DNA of 64,000 nucleotides from Lysobacter sp. ISL-50 (GTDB lineage Bacteria; Pseudomonadota; Gammaproteobacteria; Xanthomonadales; Xanthomonadaceae): contig NZ_JAGGRI010000010.1 in the NCBI RefSeq assembly GCF_018612875.1, positions 120,395-184,394 of the forward strand. Reading direction: 5' to 3'. Below are positions 34,919-43,984 of this stretch, piece after piece (position 1 is the first letter of the stretch; each line of letters starts with the position of its first letter). A program made the position numbers and the translations under genes. The notes beneath the pieces are model-generated. The model was not told where the DNA came from, did no database searches, and was given only the letters and a program-made list of their open reading frames with translations.

Positions 34919-35863
34919 TTACAGGCCCGCGTTCTTGAGCCGGTTGACCTGCGTGCGGTAGACGCTGGTCGGGTTCGAGCTGAAAACGCCGCGCAGGCCG
35001 GCGATCTGGTTGACCTCGTCGAGATGATTCCAGTCGTAGTCGTCGCGGATCACCTGGCCCCAATGCGAGGAACAGCGACCGACCAGGCCGTCGTTGGCTT
35101 CGCCGCCGAACAACAGGCCGCCGGCGATCATCGCGAGGTCGGAGCCGTCGAAGAAGTTCGTCGAGTTCGAAGTGCCGCCGAAGGAGTAGTAGGCGATCGC
35201 GTTGACCTTCGCCGCGCCCGCGCCGCAGGCCGTCACCGGCTTGCCTTGCGGATAGCGCGCGTTGAAGCGCGCCGCGCCGGCGCTGTCGAGCGCCTTGAGC
35301 GCCGCCAGCGAATCCTGGCTGTTGTTGCTGCCCGAAAGCAATCCGATCAGATCGGCGAAGGCGTTGACGAACGACGCCACCAACGGCCGCAGCGGCGAGC
35401 CTTCGGGCAGCGCGGTGCCGACGAAATCGGCGACCTTGCTGCCGGCGTGCGGCGAGCCGACCGAGGTCATCGACGCGACCAGATCCGGACGCACCGAGGC
35501 GACATAGCGCGCGGTCGGGCCGCCCTGGCTGTGGCCGATCAGATTGAACTTGGTGTAGCCGTGCAGGGCCTGCAGGGTTTCGAGCTGATCGATCAGTTCT
35601 TCGCCGCGCACTTCATTCGAGTCGGCCGCGGTGACTTGGGCCACGTAGACCGCAGCGCCGCCGGAGCGCAAGGCTTGCGGGATACCGAACCAGTAGTCGT
35701 AGACGCCGCCGATGGCGTCGAAGCCGAACAGGCCGTGCACCAGCACCACCGGGTAGCGGGTCTTGGTGTAGTCGTCGGCCGACGCGGGGAACGCGCTGGC
35801 GCACAGCAGTACCGCCAGCAGCAACGGCGCGCCGAGCAGGCGGCCCAGATGGAGTCGCGACAT
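34919..35863 (-). CDS. lipA: Secreted triacylglycerol lipase, foldase-dependent
   Basis: 314 residues from the ATG at 35863; the longer frame upstream lacks a signal. Signal peptide ends at A-S-A (about 29). Oxyanion V-L-V-H-G-L-F-G-F, nucleophile S112 in G-H-S-Q-G-G, acid D258 in A-N-D-G-L-V-G, histidine H280 in D-W-N-H-L-D-E-V. C213 and C264 can form the conserved disulfide, and acidic residues near D-E-V-N-Q can bind calcium. This is the Pseudomonas/Burkholderia family I lipase, exported by Sec, folded by Lif and passed out by type II secretion. Confidence 0.94.
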   Translation of the reverse strand: MSRLHLGRLLGAPLLLAVLLCASAFPASADDYTKTRYPVVLVHGLFGFDAIGGVYDYWFGIPQALRSGGAAVYVAQVTAADSNEVRGEELIDQLETLQALHGYTKFNLIGHSQGGPTARYVASVRPDLVASMTSVGSPHAGSKVADFVGTALPEGSPLRPLVASFVNAFADLIGLLSGSNNSQDSLAALKALDSAGAARFNARYPQGKPVTACGAGAAKVNAIAYYSFGGTSNSTNFFDGSDLAMIAGGLLFGGEANDGLVGRCSSHWGQVIRDDYDWNHLDEVNQIAGLRGVFSSNPTSVYRTQVNRLKNAGL

Positions 35864-36118
35864 GATCCCTCCCGATCGTGCATGGACGTCGGCAACCCGA
35901 CGGCTCGACTGTACGAATGGGTATGGAACACACACGCCGCGCTGCACCATAGCCGCGTGAATTGTGACTTCGGGATATGAATAGGTCTTGGCGAAGCGGA
36001 ATTCGGCACACAAATTGCTGCGCTGCGGCGAAATTGCGCGCTCCGGGCGTCCGCGCCTGCCTCGCGCTGATCCGCTGGGTGACCGACAATTCCCCTCCCG
36101 CCATCAGCCGTTGGATTC

Positions 36119-36931
36119 ATGGGCCCGCAACGCATCGTCTGCCTCACCGAGGAACCCACCGAGACCTTGTACCTGCTCGGCGAGCAGCACCGGATCGTCG
36201 GCATCAGCGGCTTCACCGTGCGCCCGGCGATCGCGCGCAAGGAAAAGCCCAAGGTCAGCGCCTTCACCAGCGCCAAGATCGGCGAAATCCTCAAGCTGCG
36301 GCCCGACTTCGTCGTCGGTTTTTCCGACATCCAGGCTGAGATCGCCAGCGAGCTGATCAAGCACGGCGTCGAGGTGTGGATCAGCAATCACCGCAGCGTC
36401 GAGGGCATCGTCGATTACGTGCGCCGGCTCGGCGCGCTGGTCGGCGCCGGCGATCGCGCGGCGGAACTGGCCGCCGGTCTGGAACGCCGCATCGCCGCCG
36501 CGCGCGAACGCGCCGCCACGCTGCCGCGGCGGCCGCGGGTGTATTTCGAAGAATGGGACACGCCGCAGATCACCGGCATCCGCTGGGTGTCGGAGCTGGT
36601 CGGGATCGCCGGCGGCGACGACGTATTTCCCGAACACGCGGCGATGTCGCTGGCGCGCGACCGCATCCTGGCCGATCCGCTGGAAGTCGTGCGGCGCGCG
36701 CCGGATCTGATCCTGGGCAGTTGGTGCGGGAAGAAATTCCGTCCCGAACAGGTCCTCGCGCGTCCGGGCTGGGACGCCGTGCCGGCGGTGCGCGACGGCG
36801 AACTGCATGAGATCAAGTCGCCGATCATCCTGCAGCCGGGACCGGCGGCGTTGACCGCGGGGCTGGATGCGTTGGGCGATGTGATTCAGGGCTGGGCGGC
36901 GCGGCGGCGCGGGGACAACGCGGCGCGTTAG
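36119..36931 (+). CDS. BtuF-like substrate-binding domain protein without signal peptide
   Basis: 270 residues. The class III periplasmic-binding fold is visible: R-I-V-C-L-T-E-E-P-T-E-T-L-Y-L-L-G at the start, F-T-S-A-K-I-G-E-I-L-K-L-R-P-D-F-V-V-G-F, a long backbone helix and L-I-L-G-S-W-C-G-K-K-F. These resemble cobalamin-binding proteins. The chain starts directly with the first strand, so there is no export signal at this ATG. No permease or TonB receptor gene is adjacent. It may be cytoplasmic, or the true start may lie upstream in another context. Confidence 0.75.
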   Translation: MGPQRIVCLTEEPTETLYLLGEQHRIVGISGFTVRPAIARKEKPKVSAFTSAKIGEILKLRPDFVVGFSDIQAEIASELIKHGVEVWISNHRSVEGIVDYVRRLGALVGAGDRAAELAAGLERRIAAARERAATLPRRPRVYFEEWDTPQITGIRWVSELVGIAGGDDVFPEHAAMSLARDRILADPLEVVRRAPDLILGSWCGKKFRPEQVLARPGWDAVPAVRDGELHEIKSPIILQPGPAALTAGLDALGDVIQGWAARRRGDNAAR

Positions 36932-37613
36932 TTCGTCATCCGGCTGGCATGCCGCTCGCGGGCGTTGCCGCGAGGTCTTTTTGGGGGCTTCAACTCCGAT
37001 GCTGTTCGGCCGGATCGTCGCGGCGGATCGAAAGGCATCGGGGCTGAAGCCCCTCCCACAACAAACTTCCAGCATTCGGCGAGCGACTGCGCACGGCTCA
37101 GGCATCCAGCGCACTGGCGATCCGCTGCCAAGCGCCGCCACGAAGTCTTTTGTAGGAGGGGCTTCAGCCCCGATGCTCTTCGGCCAGATCACCGCGGCGG
37201 ATCGAAAAGCATCGGGGCTGAAGCCCCTCCCACAACAAACTTCCAGCATTCGGCAAGCGACCGCGCGCGATGACCTCATCCGGCTAACCGATCACTCGCG
37301 CCAAGCGCTGCCACGAGGTCTTTTGTAGGAGGGGCTTCAGCCCCGATGCTCTTCGGCCAGATCACCGCGACGGATCGAAAAGCATCGGGGCTGAAGCCCC
37401 TCCACAACAAACTTCCAGCATTCGACAAGCGACCGCGCACGGCTCAGGCATCCAGCGCACTGGCGATCCGCTGCCAAGCGCCGCCACGAAGTCTTTTGTA
37501 GGAGGGGCTTCAGCCCCGATGCTCTTCGGCCAGATCACCGCGGCGGATCGAAAAGCATCGGGCTGAAGCCCCTCCCACAAAAGAAGCTCGCCTCGAACCT
37601 GGAACGCATCGTC
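36932..37613. other. Repeat-filled intergenic region
   Basis: 682 bases between the BtuF-like gene and the convergent acetyltransferase gene. Nearly all of it is the family B tandem array described next. Short frames across it are artefacts of the repeat. Confidence 0.85.
36960..37590. repeat. Four-copy tandem array of family B REPIN units
   Basis: Four units with a period of about 173 bases; the left arms (TAGGAGGGGCTTCAGCCCCG) of copies 2-4 start at 37152, 37325 and 37499, and copy 1 near 36980 is more diverged. Each unit has inverted GGGGCTTCAGCCCCGATGC arms around ~40 bases, then a shared linker containing CTTCCAGCATTCGGCAAGCG. The linker is co-duplicated, so the array grew by unit duplication, not by separate insertions. 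Confidence 0.93.
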
Positions 37614-38072
37614 TCAGACCAACGTGCGGCGGAAATACACCACCCGTTCGGTCTCCTCGAATCCGCAGCGCTCATGCGCCCGATGCGCCCGCGGGTTGTC
37701 GAGCAAGGCGTCCGAAGCCAGTTCGCTACAGCCGCGCTCGCGCGCCCAAACCGCGACCGCATCGATCAAGGCGCGGCCGACGCCGCGATGCCGCCGCTGC
37801 GGCCGCACATACCAGCCTTCAAGAAACGCCACCGGCGAACTGTCGGTGCCGTTGACATAATCCGTGCGCAGGCTGGCTTCGGCGAAACCGAACAACCCGC
37901 CGCCCTCATCGACCGCCACGAACGCGGCGAAGCGTTCGCCGCGCGCCAGCATGCCTTCGATATCGTCGGCGTGCACCGACGGATCTGCATTCGGCCATAA
38001 GGCTTGGCGCAATTGCGCCCACGCGTGCAGATCGGCCCGCGCCGCCGCGCGCACGACCCAAGCTTCGCTCAC
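37614..38072 (-). CDS. AAC(6')-like aminoglycoside N-acetyltransferase
   Basis: 152 residues from a GTG at 38072, whose GTGA overlaps the pdxH stop. GNAT fold with L-R-Q-A-L-W-P near the start, then [19 protein letters not shown] and acetyl-CoA loop [10 protein letters not shown]. The end is [13 protein letters not shown], then [11 protein letters not shown]. These blocks match chromosomal AAC(6')-I enzymes such as those of Stenotrophomonas and Acinetobacter. Those enzymes modify tobramycin/amikacin-type drugs. Actual resistance depends on expression and is not shown here. Confidence 0.85.
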   Translation of the reverse strand: MSEAWVVRAAARADLHAWAQLRQALWPNADPSVHADDIEGMLARGERFAAFVAVDEGGGLFGFAEASLRTDYVNGTDSSPVAFLEGWYVRPQRRHRGVGRALIDAVAVWARERGCSELASDALLDNPRAHRAHERCGFEETERVVYFRRTLV

Positions 38073-38674
38073 GGATACAGCATCCGCTTGGACCATTCGC
38101 CGGCGCGGTCGCATTCGTACAACCAGCGCTCGTGCAGGCGGAAGTCGGCGCCGTACCAGAACTCGATCTTGTCCGCGCGCACGCGCAACCCGGTCCAGCG
38201 CGGCGGGCGGGGCACTTCGCGGCCTTCGAATTTCGCTTCGACTTCGGCCAGACGCTGCTCGAAGCTGGCGTGATCGGGCAAGGTCTCCGACTGCTTCGAC
38301 GCCCACGCGCCCAACTGGCTGCCGCGCGCGCGGGTGGCGAAGTAGGCATCGGCCTCGCCGTCGCCGACGATTTCCACCGCGCCTTCGATGCGCACCTGCA
38401 CGCCGTGGCGCACGCGCGGCCAGTGGAACAGCAGCGCCGCATGCGGATTGGCCTGCAGCTCGCGGCCCTTGCGGCCGTCCAGATGGGTGTAGAAGACGAA
38501 ACCGCGCGCGTCGTGCGCCTTCAGCAGCACCGTGCGCAGCGACGGCCGCGCATCGAGCGAGGCGGTGGCGACGCTCATCGCGGTCGGATCGGGCTCGCCG
38601 GCGGCGCGCGCTTGTTCGAACAGCGCGTCGAAGGTGGCAAGGGCTTCGTCGAGGAGGGGGGCGGTCGGGTTCAT
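38069..38674 (-). CDS. pdxH: Pyridoxamine/pyridoxine 5'-phosphate oxidase
   Basis: 201 residues from the ATG at 38674. FMN split-barrel with [27 protein letters not shown], and R-I-E-G-A-V-E. The C-terminal signature [13 protein letters not shown] and closing R-M-L-Y-P are conserved. It makes PLP with FMN. It is divergent from the glycerate kinase gene 17 bases away and overlaps the acetyltransferase gene. Confidence 0.96.
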   Translation of the reverse strand: MNPTAPLLDEALATFDALFEQARAAGEPDPTAMSVATASLDARPSLRTVLLKAHDARGFVFYTHLDGRKGRELQANPHAALLFHWPRVRHGVQVRIEGAVEIVGDGEADAYFATRARGSQLGAWASKQSETLPDHASFEQRLAEVEAKFEGREVPRPPRWTGLRVRADKIEFWYGADFRLHERWLYECDRAGEWSKRMLYP

Positions 38675-38691
38675 TGCGCTATTGTGATCCC

Positions 38692-39567
38692 ATGTCGCCG
38701 CGTCCGCATCCGTCCGCCGCAATCGGCAAATCCGCCGCGCCCGAGCCGGCGCGCGCAAGCGGCTTCAATGCGGATTTCGTCGCCCGCGTGCTCGACAACG
38801 CGCTCGCCTCCAAGGCCCGCGTCTACGCGATCTGCGGCCTGCAGGGCAGCGGCAAATCGACGCTGGCCGCGCAGCTCGCCGCGGCGGCGCACGCACGCGG
38901 GCTGCGCACGGCGGTGCTGTCGATCGACGATTTCTACCTCGGCCGGCGCGAACGCCTGCGACTGGGCCGGCGCGTGCATCCGCTGCTGGCCACACGCGGC
39001 CCGCCCGGCACCCACGAGGTCGCCCTGGCCTGCGACGTGCTCGACCGCCTGCGCGACGGCCACGCCGTGCGCCTGCCGCGCTTCGACAAGCTGCGCGACA
39101 CGCGTTTGCCGCCGGCGCGTTGGGCGCTCGCGCAGGCGGTCGATCTGACCGTGTTCGAAGGCTGGTTCCTCGGCACCCCGGCCCAGGACGAGGCTGAGCT
39201 GCGCGCACCGGTCAACGCGCTGGAGCGCGAGCAGGACCCGGACGGCATCTGGCGCGGCTACTGCAATCGCGCCCTCGCCCAGGATTACCCCGCCTTGTGG
39301 TCGCGTCTGCAGCGCATGCTGTTCCTGCGCCCGCCCGGCTTCGACATCGTGCTGGAATGGCGCTGGCAACAGGAACAAGCGCTGCAGGCGCGCCGGCCGC
39401 GGGCACAGGCGATGCGCCGCGCGCAGGTCGAGCGCTTCGTGCGCGTGTTCGAGCGGGTCAGCCGGCAGGCCTTGGCGCGGCTGCCGGACATCGCCGACTG
39501 GACGGTGGATCTGGACCGGCAGCGGCGGGTGCTTGCATCGCGGCCTGATGCAGGCCGGGCCGTCTAA
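38692..39567 (+). CDS. D-glycerate 3-kinase-like P-loop kinase
   Basis: 291 residues from the ATG at 38692. Walker A G-L-Q-G-S-G-K-S at 49-56, then [12 protein letters not shown] and [14 protein letters not shown]. Later V-F-E-G-W-F-L-G and a C-terminal Arg-rich helix follow. These are the marks of the GLYK family (plant/cyanobacterial glycerate 3-kinase), related to uridine and phosphoribulokinases. It should phosphorylate glycerate to 3-phosphoglycerate, but relatives with other substrates exist. Confidence 0.85.
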   Translation: MSPRPHPSAAIGKSAAPEPARASGFNADFVARVLDNALASKARVYAICGLQGSGKSTLAAQLAAAAHARGLRTAVLSIDDFYLGRRERLRLGRRVHPLLATRGPPGTHEVALACDVLDRLRDGHAVRLPRFDKLRDTRLPPARWALAQAVDLTVFEGWFLGTPAQDEAELRAPVNALEREQDPDGIWRGYCNRALAQDYPALWSRLQRMLFLRPPGFDIVLEWRWQQEQALQARRPRAQAMRRAQVERFVRVFERVSRQALARLPDIADWTVDLDRQRRVLASRPDAGRAV

Positions 39568-39600
39568 CGCCCGGCCCGTCCGGCATAAGCGCTCCCGCCC

Positions 39601-39804
39601 TCACTTCACCACGAAGGTGACCTTCAGGTTGACCCGCCATTCGCGGATGTTGCCGTTCTCGTCGGTGACGACCTTGATCTCGTTGACCCAGGCGCCCTGG
39701 ATGTTCTTGACCGACTCGGCGCACTTGGCCAGGCCGGACTTGACCGCGTCCTCGACGCCGGTGCTGGAAGAGGTGGTGAGCTCGATGACCTTGGCGACCG
39801 ACAT
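39601..39804 (-). CDS. Dodecin, flavin-storage protein
   Basis: 67 residues from the ATG at 39804, the typical dodecin size. Pattern [20 protein letters not shown], then the flavin-stacking W in Q-G-A-W-V-N-E-I and a final beta strand V-N-L-K-V-T-F-V. Dodecamers bind flavins and protect them. Convergent with the kinase gene and divergent from aroK. Confidence 0.93.
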   Translation of the reverse strand: MSVAKVIELTTSSSTGVEDAVKSGLAKCAESVKNIQGAWVNEIKVVTDENGNIREWRVNLKVTFVVK

Positions 39805-39958
39805 GGGCTTTCTCCTTGGGGAACGGGCATAAGTGAGGCGCCGCCGTCGCGGCGGCGCGCAGGTCCGGCGCCGAACGCGCGGCGACGTGGCCCCGAGCCT
39901 AGGCGCGGCCGCGTTAAGGCCACGCAAGCGCGGGCGCCGCGTGCCCTACAATCGGCGC

Positions 39959-40525
39959 ATGAATCCGGCCAGCAATCTGATCCTGGTCGGCCCGATGGGG
40001 GCCGGCAAAACCTGCATCGGCAAGCGCCTGGCCGAACGCTTCGGCCTGCGCCTGCTCGATGCCGACCGCGAAATCGAGCAACGCACCGGCGCCAGCGTCG
40101 CGGCGATCTTCGAGCACGAAGGCGAAGCCGGTTTCCGCGCCCGCGAAAGCGCGGTGCTGGCCGAACTGCTGGCCGGCGACGGCCTGCTGCTGGCGACCGG
40201 CGGCGGCGCGGTGCTGGCCGAGGACAACCGGCGCCTGCTGCGCGAGCGCGGCTACGTCGTGCAACTGCTGGTCAGCGTGGAGCAGCAGCTCGAACGCCTG
40301 GCGCTGGATCGCAGCCGTCCGCTGCTGGCCCGCGGCGATCGCGAACAGGTGCTGCAGCAACTGGCGCTTACGCGCGCGCCGCTGTACGCGCAGGTCGCCG
40401 ATCTGCGCTTCGACACCGGCGCCATGAGCGCCGCCGACGCCGCGCTCAAGCTGGCGCTCGAACTCGATCTTCACTGGCGGCGTCCGCCGCCGCCGTCTTC
40501 TTCAGTGTCCGGAGTCAATGCATGA
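39959..40525 (+). CDS. aroK: Shikimate kinase
   Basis: 188 residues from the ATG at 39959, which yields the normal N-terminus; the frame opens 42 codons earlier without family similarity. Walker A G-P-M-G-A-G-K-T at 11-18, D-A-D-R-E-I-E (shikimate site), F-R-A-R-E-S and A-T-G-G-G-A-V. Phosphorylates shikimate in aromatic amino-acid synthesis. Overlaps aroB by four bases. Confidence 0.96.
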   Translation: MNPASNLILVGPMGAGKTCIGKRLAERFGLRLLDADREIEQRTGASVAAIFEHEGEAGFRARESAVLAELLAGDGLLLATGGGAVLAEDNRRLLRERGYVVQLLVSVEQQLERLALDRSRPLLARGDREQVLQQLALTRAPLYAQVADLRFDTGAMSAADAALKLALELDLHWRRPPPPSSSVSGVNA

Positions 40526-41625
40526 GCGCGGTACGTAAGGTCGAGGTCGCCGGCGAGAACGGCTACAGCATCGAGATCGGCCCCGGCCTGCTCGAAGACG
40601 GCGCACGCCTGAGCAAGCCCCTGCGCGGACGCCATGCCTTGATCGTCAGCGACGGCAATGTCGCGCCGCTGTATCTGGACGGCGTCGAGGCGACGCTGCG
40701 CGCGGCCAGGCCGGGCCTGACCCTGGCGCGGTTCGTGATGCCGCCGGGCGAGCACGAAAAAACCCTGGCCCGTTTCGGCGAATGCCTGCACGCGCTGGCC
40801 GCGCTCGGCGCGACCCGCGACGCGACCGTGGTCGCCCTGGGCGGCGGGGTGATCGGCGATCTCGCCGGCTTCGCCGCGGCCTGCTGGATGCGCGGGATCG
40901 ATTGCGTGCAGTTGCCGACCACGTTGCTGGCGATGGTCGATTCCTCGGTCGGCGGCAAGACGGCGGTCGACCTGCCGAGCGGCAAGAATCTGGTCGGCGC
41001 CTTCCATCCGCCGCGCGCGGTAATCGCCGACACCGCCGCGCTGCGCAGCCTGCCCGAGCGCGAACTGCGCGCGGGACTGGCCGAAGTGGTCAAGTACGGC
41101 GCGATCTTCGACGCCACGTTCCTGGATTGGCTGGAAGCGCACGCCGACGCCCTGCTCGCCCGCGACGACGAGGCCCTGGCCGAGGCGATCGCGCGCAGTT
41201 GCGCGTACAAGGCCGAAGTGGTGGCGCGCGATCCGTTCGAACGCGGCGATCGCGCCATGCTCAACTTCGGCCACACCTTCGGCCACGCAATCGAAACCGA
41301 ACAAGGCTACGCCGGCACCAGCGGCGACGGCCTCAACCACGGCGAAGCGGTCGCGGTCGGCATGGTGCTGGCCGCGCGGTTGTCCGCCGCGCTGGGCCGC
41401 GCGAGCCTCGCCGATGCCGAGCGCCTGCAGCGCCTGCTGCAACGCCTGGGCCTGCCGACCGCGATTCCGCCCGGACTGCCGCCGCAGGCGCTGCTCGCGC
41501 GCATGCGCCTGGACAAGAAGGCCGACGCCGCCGGCCTGCGCTTCGTGCTGTGGGACCGCGCGGGCGCGGCGCGGATTGTGTCGGGCGTGGCGGATGACGA
41601 TGTGCTGGCGGTGCTCGCCGCCTGA
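40522..41625 (+). CDS. aroB: 3-dehydroquinate synthase
   Basis: 367 residues. NAD-binding [26 protein letters not shown], and metal ligands in E-V-V-K-Y-G and [11 protein letters not shown]. Catalyses the second step of the shikimate pathway. The aroK-aroB order with ATGA coupling is the classical one. Confidence 0.97.
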   Translation: MSAVRKVEVAGENGYSIEIGPGLLEDGARLSKPLRGRHALIVSDGNVAPLYLDGVEATLRAARPGLTLARFVMPPGEHEKTLARFGECLHALAALGATRDATVVALGGGVIGDLAGFAAACWMRGIDCVQLPTTLLAMVDSSVGGKTAVDLPSGKNLVGAFHPPRAVIADTAALRSLPERELRAGLAEVVKYGAIFDATFLDWLEAHADALLARDDEALAEAIARSCAYKAEVVARDPFERGDRAMLNFGHTFGHAIETEQGYAGTSGDGLNHGEAVAVGMVLAARLSAALGRASLADAERLQRLLQRLGLPTAIPPGLPPQALLARMRLDKKADAAGLRFVLWDRAGAARIVSGVADDDVLAVLAA

Positions 41626-41633
41626 GGCGCCAC

Positions 41634-41669
41634 CGATGCGGCGAGCGCGCACTACCGCTCGCCGCATCG
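41634..41669. terminator. Bidirectional hairpin between convergent genes
   Basis: Perfect 14-bp arms CGATGCGGCGAGCG and CGCTCGCCGCATCG around an eight-base loop, between aroB and the minus-strand gene ending at 41700. It lacks a T tract, so a Rho-assisted or processing role is equally likely. Confidence 0.65.
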
Positions 41670-41699
41670 CCGCCCCGCGACGCGCGACGCGCGCCGGTT

Positions 41700-42371
41700 T
41701 CAGCCCGGCCAGCCGGCCGCGTGCCGCAGATACTCGATATGCCCGTCCTGCAACTCGGTGATGTACACCGTGGTCAGGATCGGATGATCGCCCCACACCA
41801 GGCCGCAACGCGTATTGACCGGATTGACGCCGGCATCGCGCTGGGCGTACTGCACCTGCGGGTAATCCGGCTGGCCGACGTTGTCGGCGATGCTCAAGGC
41901 CCAATGCTCCCAGGTGTACCAATGTTCGGACGCCATCACGATCGCATAGCGCGTGGGCGCGGTGCCGTTTTGGTCTGACAACGTCAACCCGGCGAGAATC
42001 ATGCTCAAGCGCGCCAACGCGCCGGTGCAGGCTTCCTGCGCCGCGTCGTCGAGATCGATGAACGCTTCCTGGAAGTTATCCGCGAACACCTGCGCCTGGG
42101 CATCGGCGCCGGCGTCGTCGAAGGTGTCGTGCACCCACGCCACGAAGCCGGGATTCATGCCGGTCATGATGCCGCCGTCGTTGAGGGTGACGGCCTGCTC
42201 GAAGATCGTCGGCGGCGTGTTGGCGGCGAAACCGCCGGGACCGCCGAACAGGGCGAAGCCCCAGCACGGCGACTCCGGATACGGATCGGGCCAGTCCTGA
42301 TCGATTTCAGTGCCGGCATCGAGTTCTTCTGCGGCGAGTCCTCGCAACTGCGCGTTGGTCAGTACCGGCAT
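41700..42371 (-). CDS. Hypothetical protein, unknown family
   Basis: 223 residues from the ATG at 42371 (M-P-V-L-T-N-A-Q-L-R-G-L-A-A-E-E-L); the longer frame upstream is low-quality. No signal peptide. Acidic, Trp- and Asp-rich, with Gly/Pro-rich G-G-P-G-G-F-A-A-N-T-P-P near residue 45. The C-terminal half includes W-G-D-H-P-I-L-T-T-V-Y-I-T-E-L. I do not recognise it. It is divergent, by 198 bases, from another unknown protein. Confidence 0.65.
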   Translation of the reverse strand: MPVLTNAQLRGLAAEELDAGTEIDQDWPDPYPESPCWGFALFGGPGGFAANTPPTIFEQAVTLNDGGIMTGMNPGFVAWVHDTFDDAGADAQAQVFADNFQEAFIDLDDAAQEACTGALARLSMILAGLTLSDQNGTAPTRYAIVMASEHWYTWEHWALSIADNVGQPDYPQVQYAQRDAGVNPVNTRCGLVWGDHPILTTVYITELQDGHIEYLRHAAGWPG

Positions 42372-42569
42372 GGGTCGGGCTCCTGGGATGGAAAGTCGGC
42401 GCAAGCGATACCTGCGCGTCACTGCATCCAACGTGGCCCGACGGTGCCTGTGAATCCAGCGCGGCCACGATCGATCGGTGGCGAGGGCCGTAACTACAAC
42501 GCGCTTCACACAAGCCGCACCGTCTCGTTCTTCCGCCATGCACCGACCACACCGGGGGACTCGCGACGC

Positions 42570-43163
42570 ATGGCCTTGAACCCGCTTCATCTGCTGCTTT
42601 TGCAAGGCGCGGCGACCCGGCAGGCACGCGGGTCCGGCGCGCCGGCCGCGCCCGCCTCGACGACCGCCGCTTCAGCCGCTTCCACCCCAACCAGCAAGGA
42701 ACCGATCGTGGCCAATCAATTCGAATTCCTCGACAAGCACTTCGATCCCACCGACATTCCCGAGGTCGCCGCGCAGACCGCGTACGAGCGCTTCGGCAAC
42801 TACCCCAACGCGCGCGTCAGCACGGTGATCTTCGGCATCGGCTGGACCGTGCTGACCGATTCGATCAAGCACGCGGTGCTGAACTACGTCAACGGCGGCG
42901 TCTACGGCAATTCGGCCTACGCCACCTTGGACATGGATCGCAATCAGTGGAACATCGTCCTGACCGGACTGCAGTTCGTGAACGCCACGCGCACCGTGGT
43001 GCGCGGGCGTTCGGAGTATCAGATCGACGAGTACAACAACGGCTCGATCTTCGTCAAAGCCGAAGCGATCGGCGGGCAGTTGCTGGGCGACGTAGTGCAT
43101 CTGGACACCGGCTTCGGCACCTGGGTCCAGGAGATCAAGCTGAAGAACTCCGCGAGTTTCTGA
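42570..43163 (+). CDS. Hypothetical protein, unknown family
   Basis: 197 residues from the ATG at 42570; a GTG at 42709 would skip an Ala/Thr/Ser-rich leader of 46 residues and start at the ordered part. The ordered part has F-G-I-G-W-T-V-L-T-D-S-I-K-H and a run of strands (N-Q-W-N-I-V-L-T-G-L-Q-F-V). No motif I can name. The leader is not a Sec signal. Convergent with the isochorismatase-like gene. Confidence 0.6.
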   Translation: MALNPLHLLLLQGAATRQARGSGAPAAPASTTAASAASTPTSKEPIVANQFEFLDKHFDPTDIPEVAAQTAYERFGNYPNARVSTVIFGIGWTVLTDSIKHAVLNYVNGGVYGNSAYATLDMDRNQWNIVLTGLQFVNATRTVVRGRSEYQIDEYNNGSIFVKAEAIGGQLLGDVVHLDTGFGTWVQEIKLKNSASF

Positions 43164-43199
43164 TCGCAGCGGCCGGCGCGATGATCGCCGGCAGTGCGA

Positions 43200-43228
43200 G
43201 CCGTCCGCATCGGCCCGATGCAGACGGC
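43200..43228. terminator. Possible bidirectional hairpin
   Basis: GCCGTC-C-GCATCGG paired with CCGATGC-A-GACGGC, one internal mismatch, in the 79-base gap between convergent genes. No T tract. Confidence 0.45.
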
Positions 43229-43242
43229 GATCGCCCGATGGC

Positions 43243-43884
43243 TCAGGCCGCGGCCTTAGCCCGCGCCCGCGCGCGCTGGTTCGACGCGTAGGGATTGTCG
43301 ATCTGCAGCGTGGCGCCTTCGCGCACCGCGGCGATCCATTCCTCGGTGCTGGCGACCGCGGCGAAGCGGCTTTGGAACACCACGGCGAAGACGCGATGGA
43401 TTTCTTCCGCGCTGACGTGGCCGGCGCTGTTCTCGTACGACAGCGAGCCGGTGGCATCGTTGAGGAATTCGACGTGATAGCCCAGATGCGCGGCCTCGAA
43501 CACGGTCGAGGCGTCGCAGTTGTGGGTCATGTAGCCGATCACGCTGATCGTGTCGATGCCGTTGCGCTGCAGCCAGTCGTTGAAGTCGGTGCCGGCGAAG
43601 ACGCTGGGCAGGTTCTTCTCGATGTAGTGATCGCGCGGCCGCGAGGCGACGACTTCGTTGAGTTCCCAACCCGGGCGGCCCTTGTCGAACACCGGGGTGC
43701 CCGCCGGCGCGGTGTTCTGCACCACCACCACCGGGATGCCGGCGGCGCGCGCGGCGTCCATCGCGCGGCCGACGTTGGGCAGGGTGCGGCTGACCGGCGG
43801 GTACTCGATCGGCAGGCCGTCGGCGAAGTAATCGTTCTGCACGTCGATGACGACCAGGGCGCGTTTGCGGGTGATGTGGCTCAT
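43243..43884 (-). CDS. Isochorismatase-family cysteine hydrolase
   Basis: 213 residues from the ATG at 43884. Catalytic triad D14 (V-V-I-D-V-Q-N-D-Y-F), K90 (Y-I-E-K-N-L-P-S-V-F) and C123 (M-T-H-N-C-D-A-S-T-V), with the usual cis-peptide position before the Cys. The family includes nicotinamidase and N-carbamoyl amidases, so the substrate is open. It is divergent, 100 bases away, from a GlxA-type regulator, which commonly controls such a gene. Confidence 0.92.
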   Translation of the reverse strand: MSHITRKRALVVIDVQNDYFADGLPIEYPPVSRTLPNVGRAMDAARAAGIPVVVVQNTAPAGTPVFDKGRPGWELNEVVASRPRDHYIEKNLPSVFAGTDFNDWLQRNGIDTISVIGYMTHNCDASTVFEAAHLGYHVEFLNDATGSLSYENSAGHVSAEEIHRVFAVVFQSRFAAVASTEEWIAAVREGATLQIDNPYASNQRARARAKAAA

Positions 43885-43984
43885 GGCGGACTCCGTAGCG
43901 GTGGGTTGGAAAGTGGGGCCATTGTTGGCCTCGCCCGGTTCCGGCGACAGTGACCCGAACGACAATATTCGATAGAATCGGGCC

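Noticed and set aside
36932..37590. CRISPR array
   Set aside because: The repeats are ~173 bases apart, palindromic and share their linkers; there are no short unique spacers and no cas genes.
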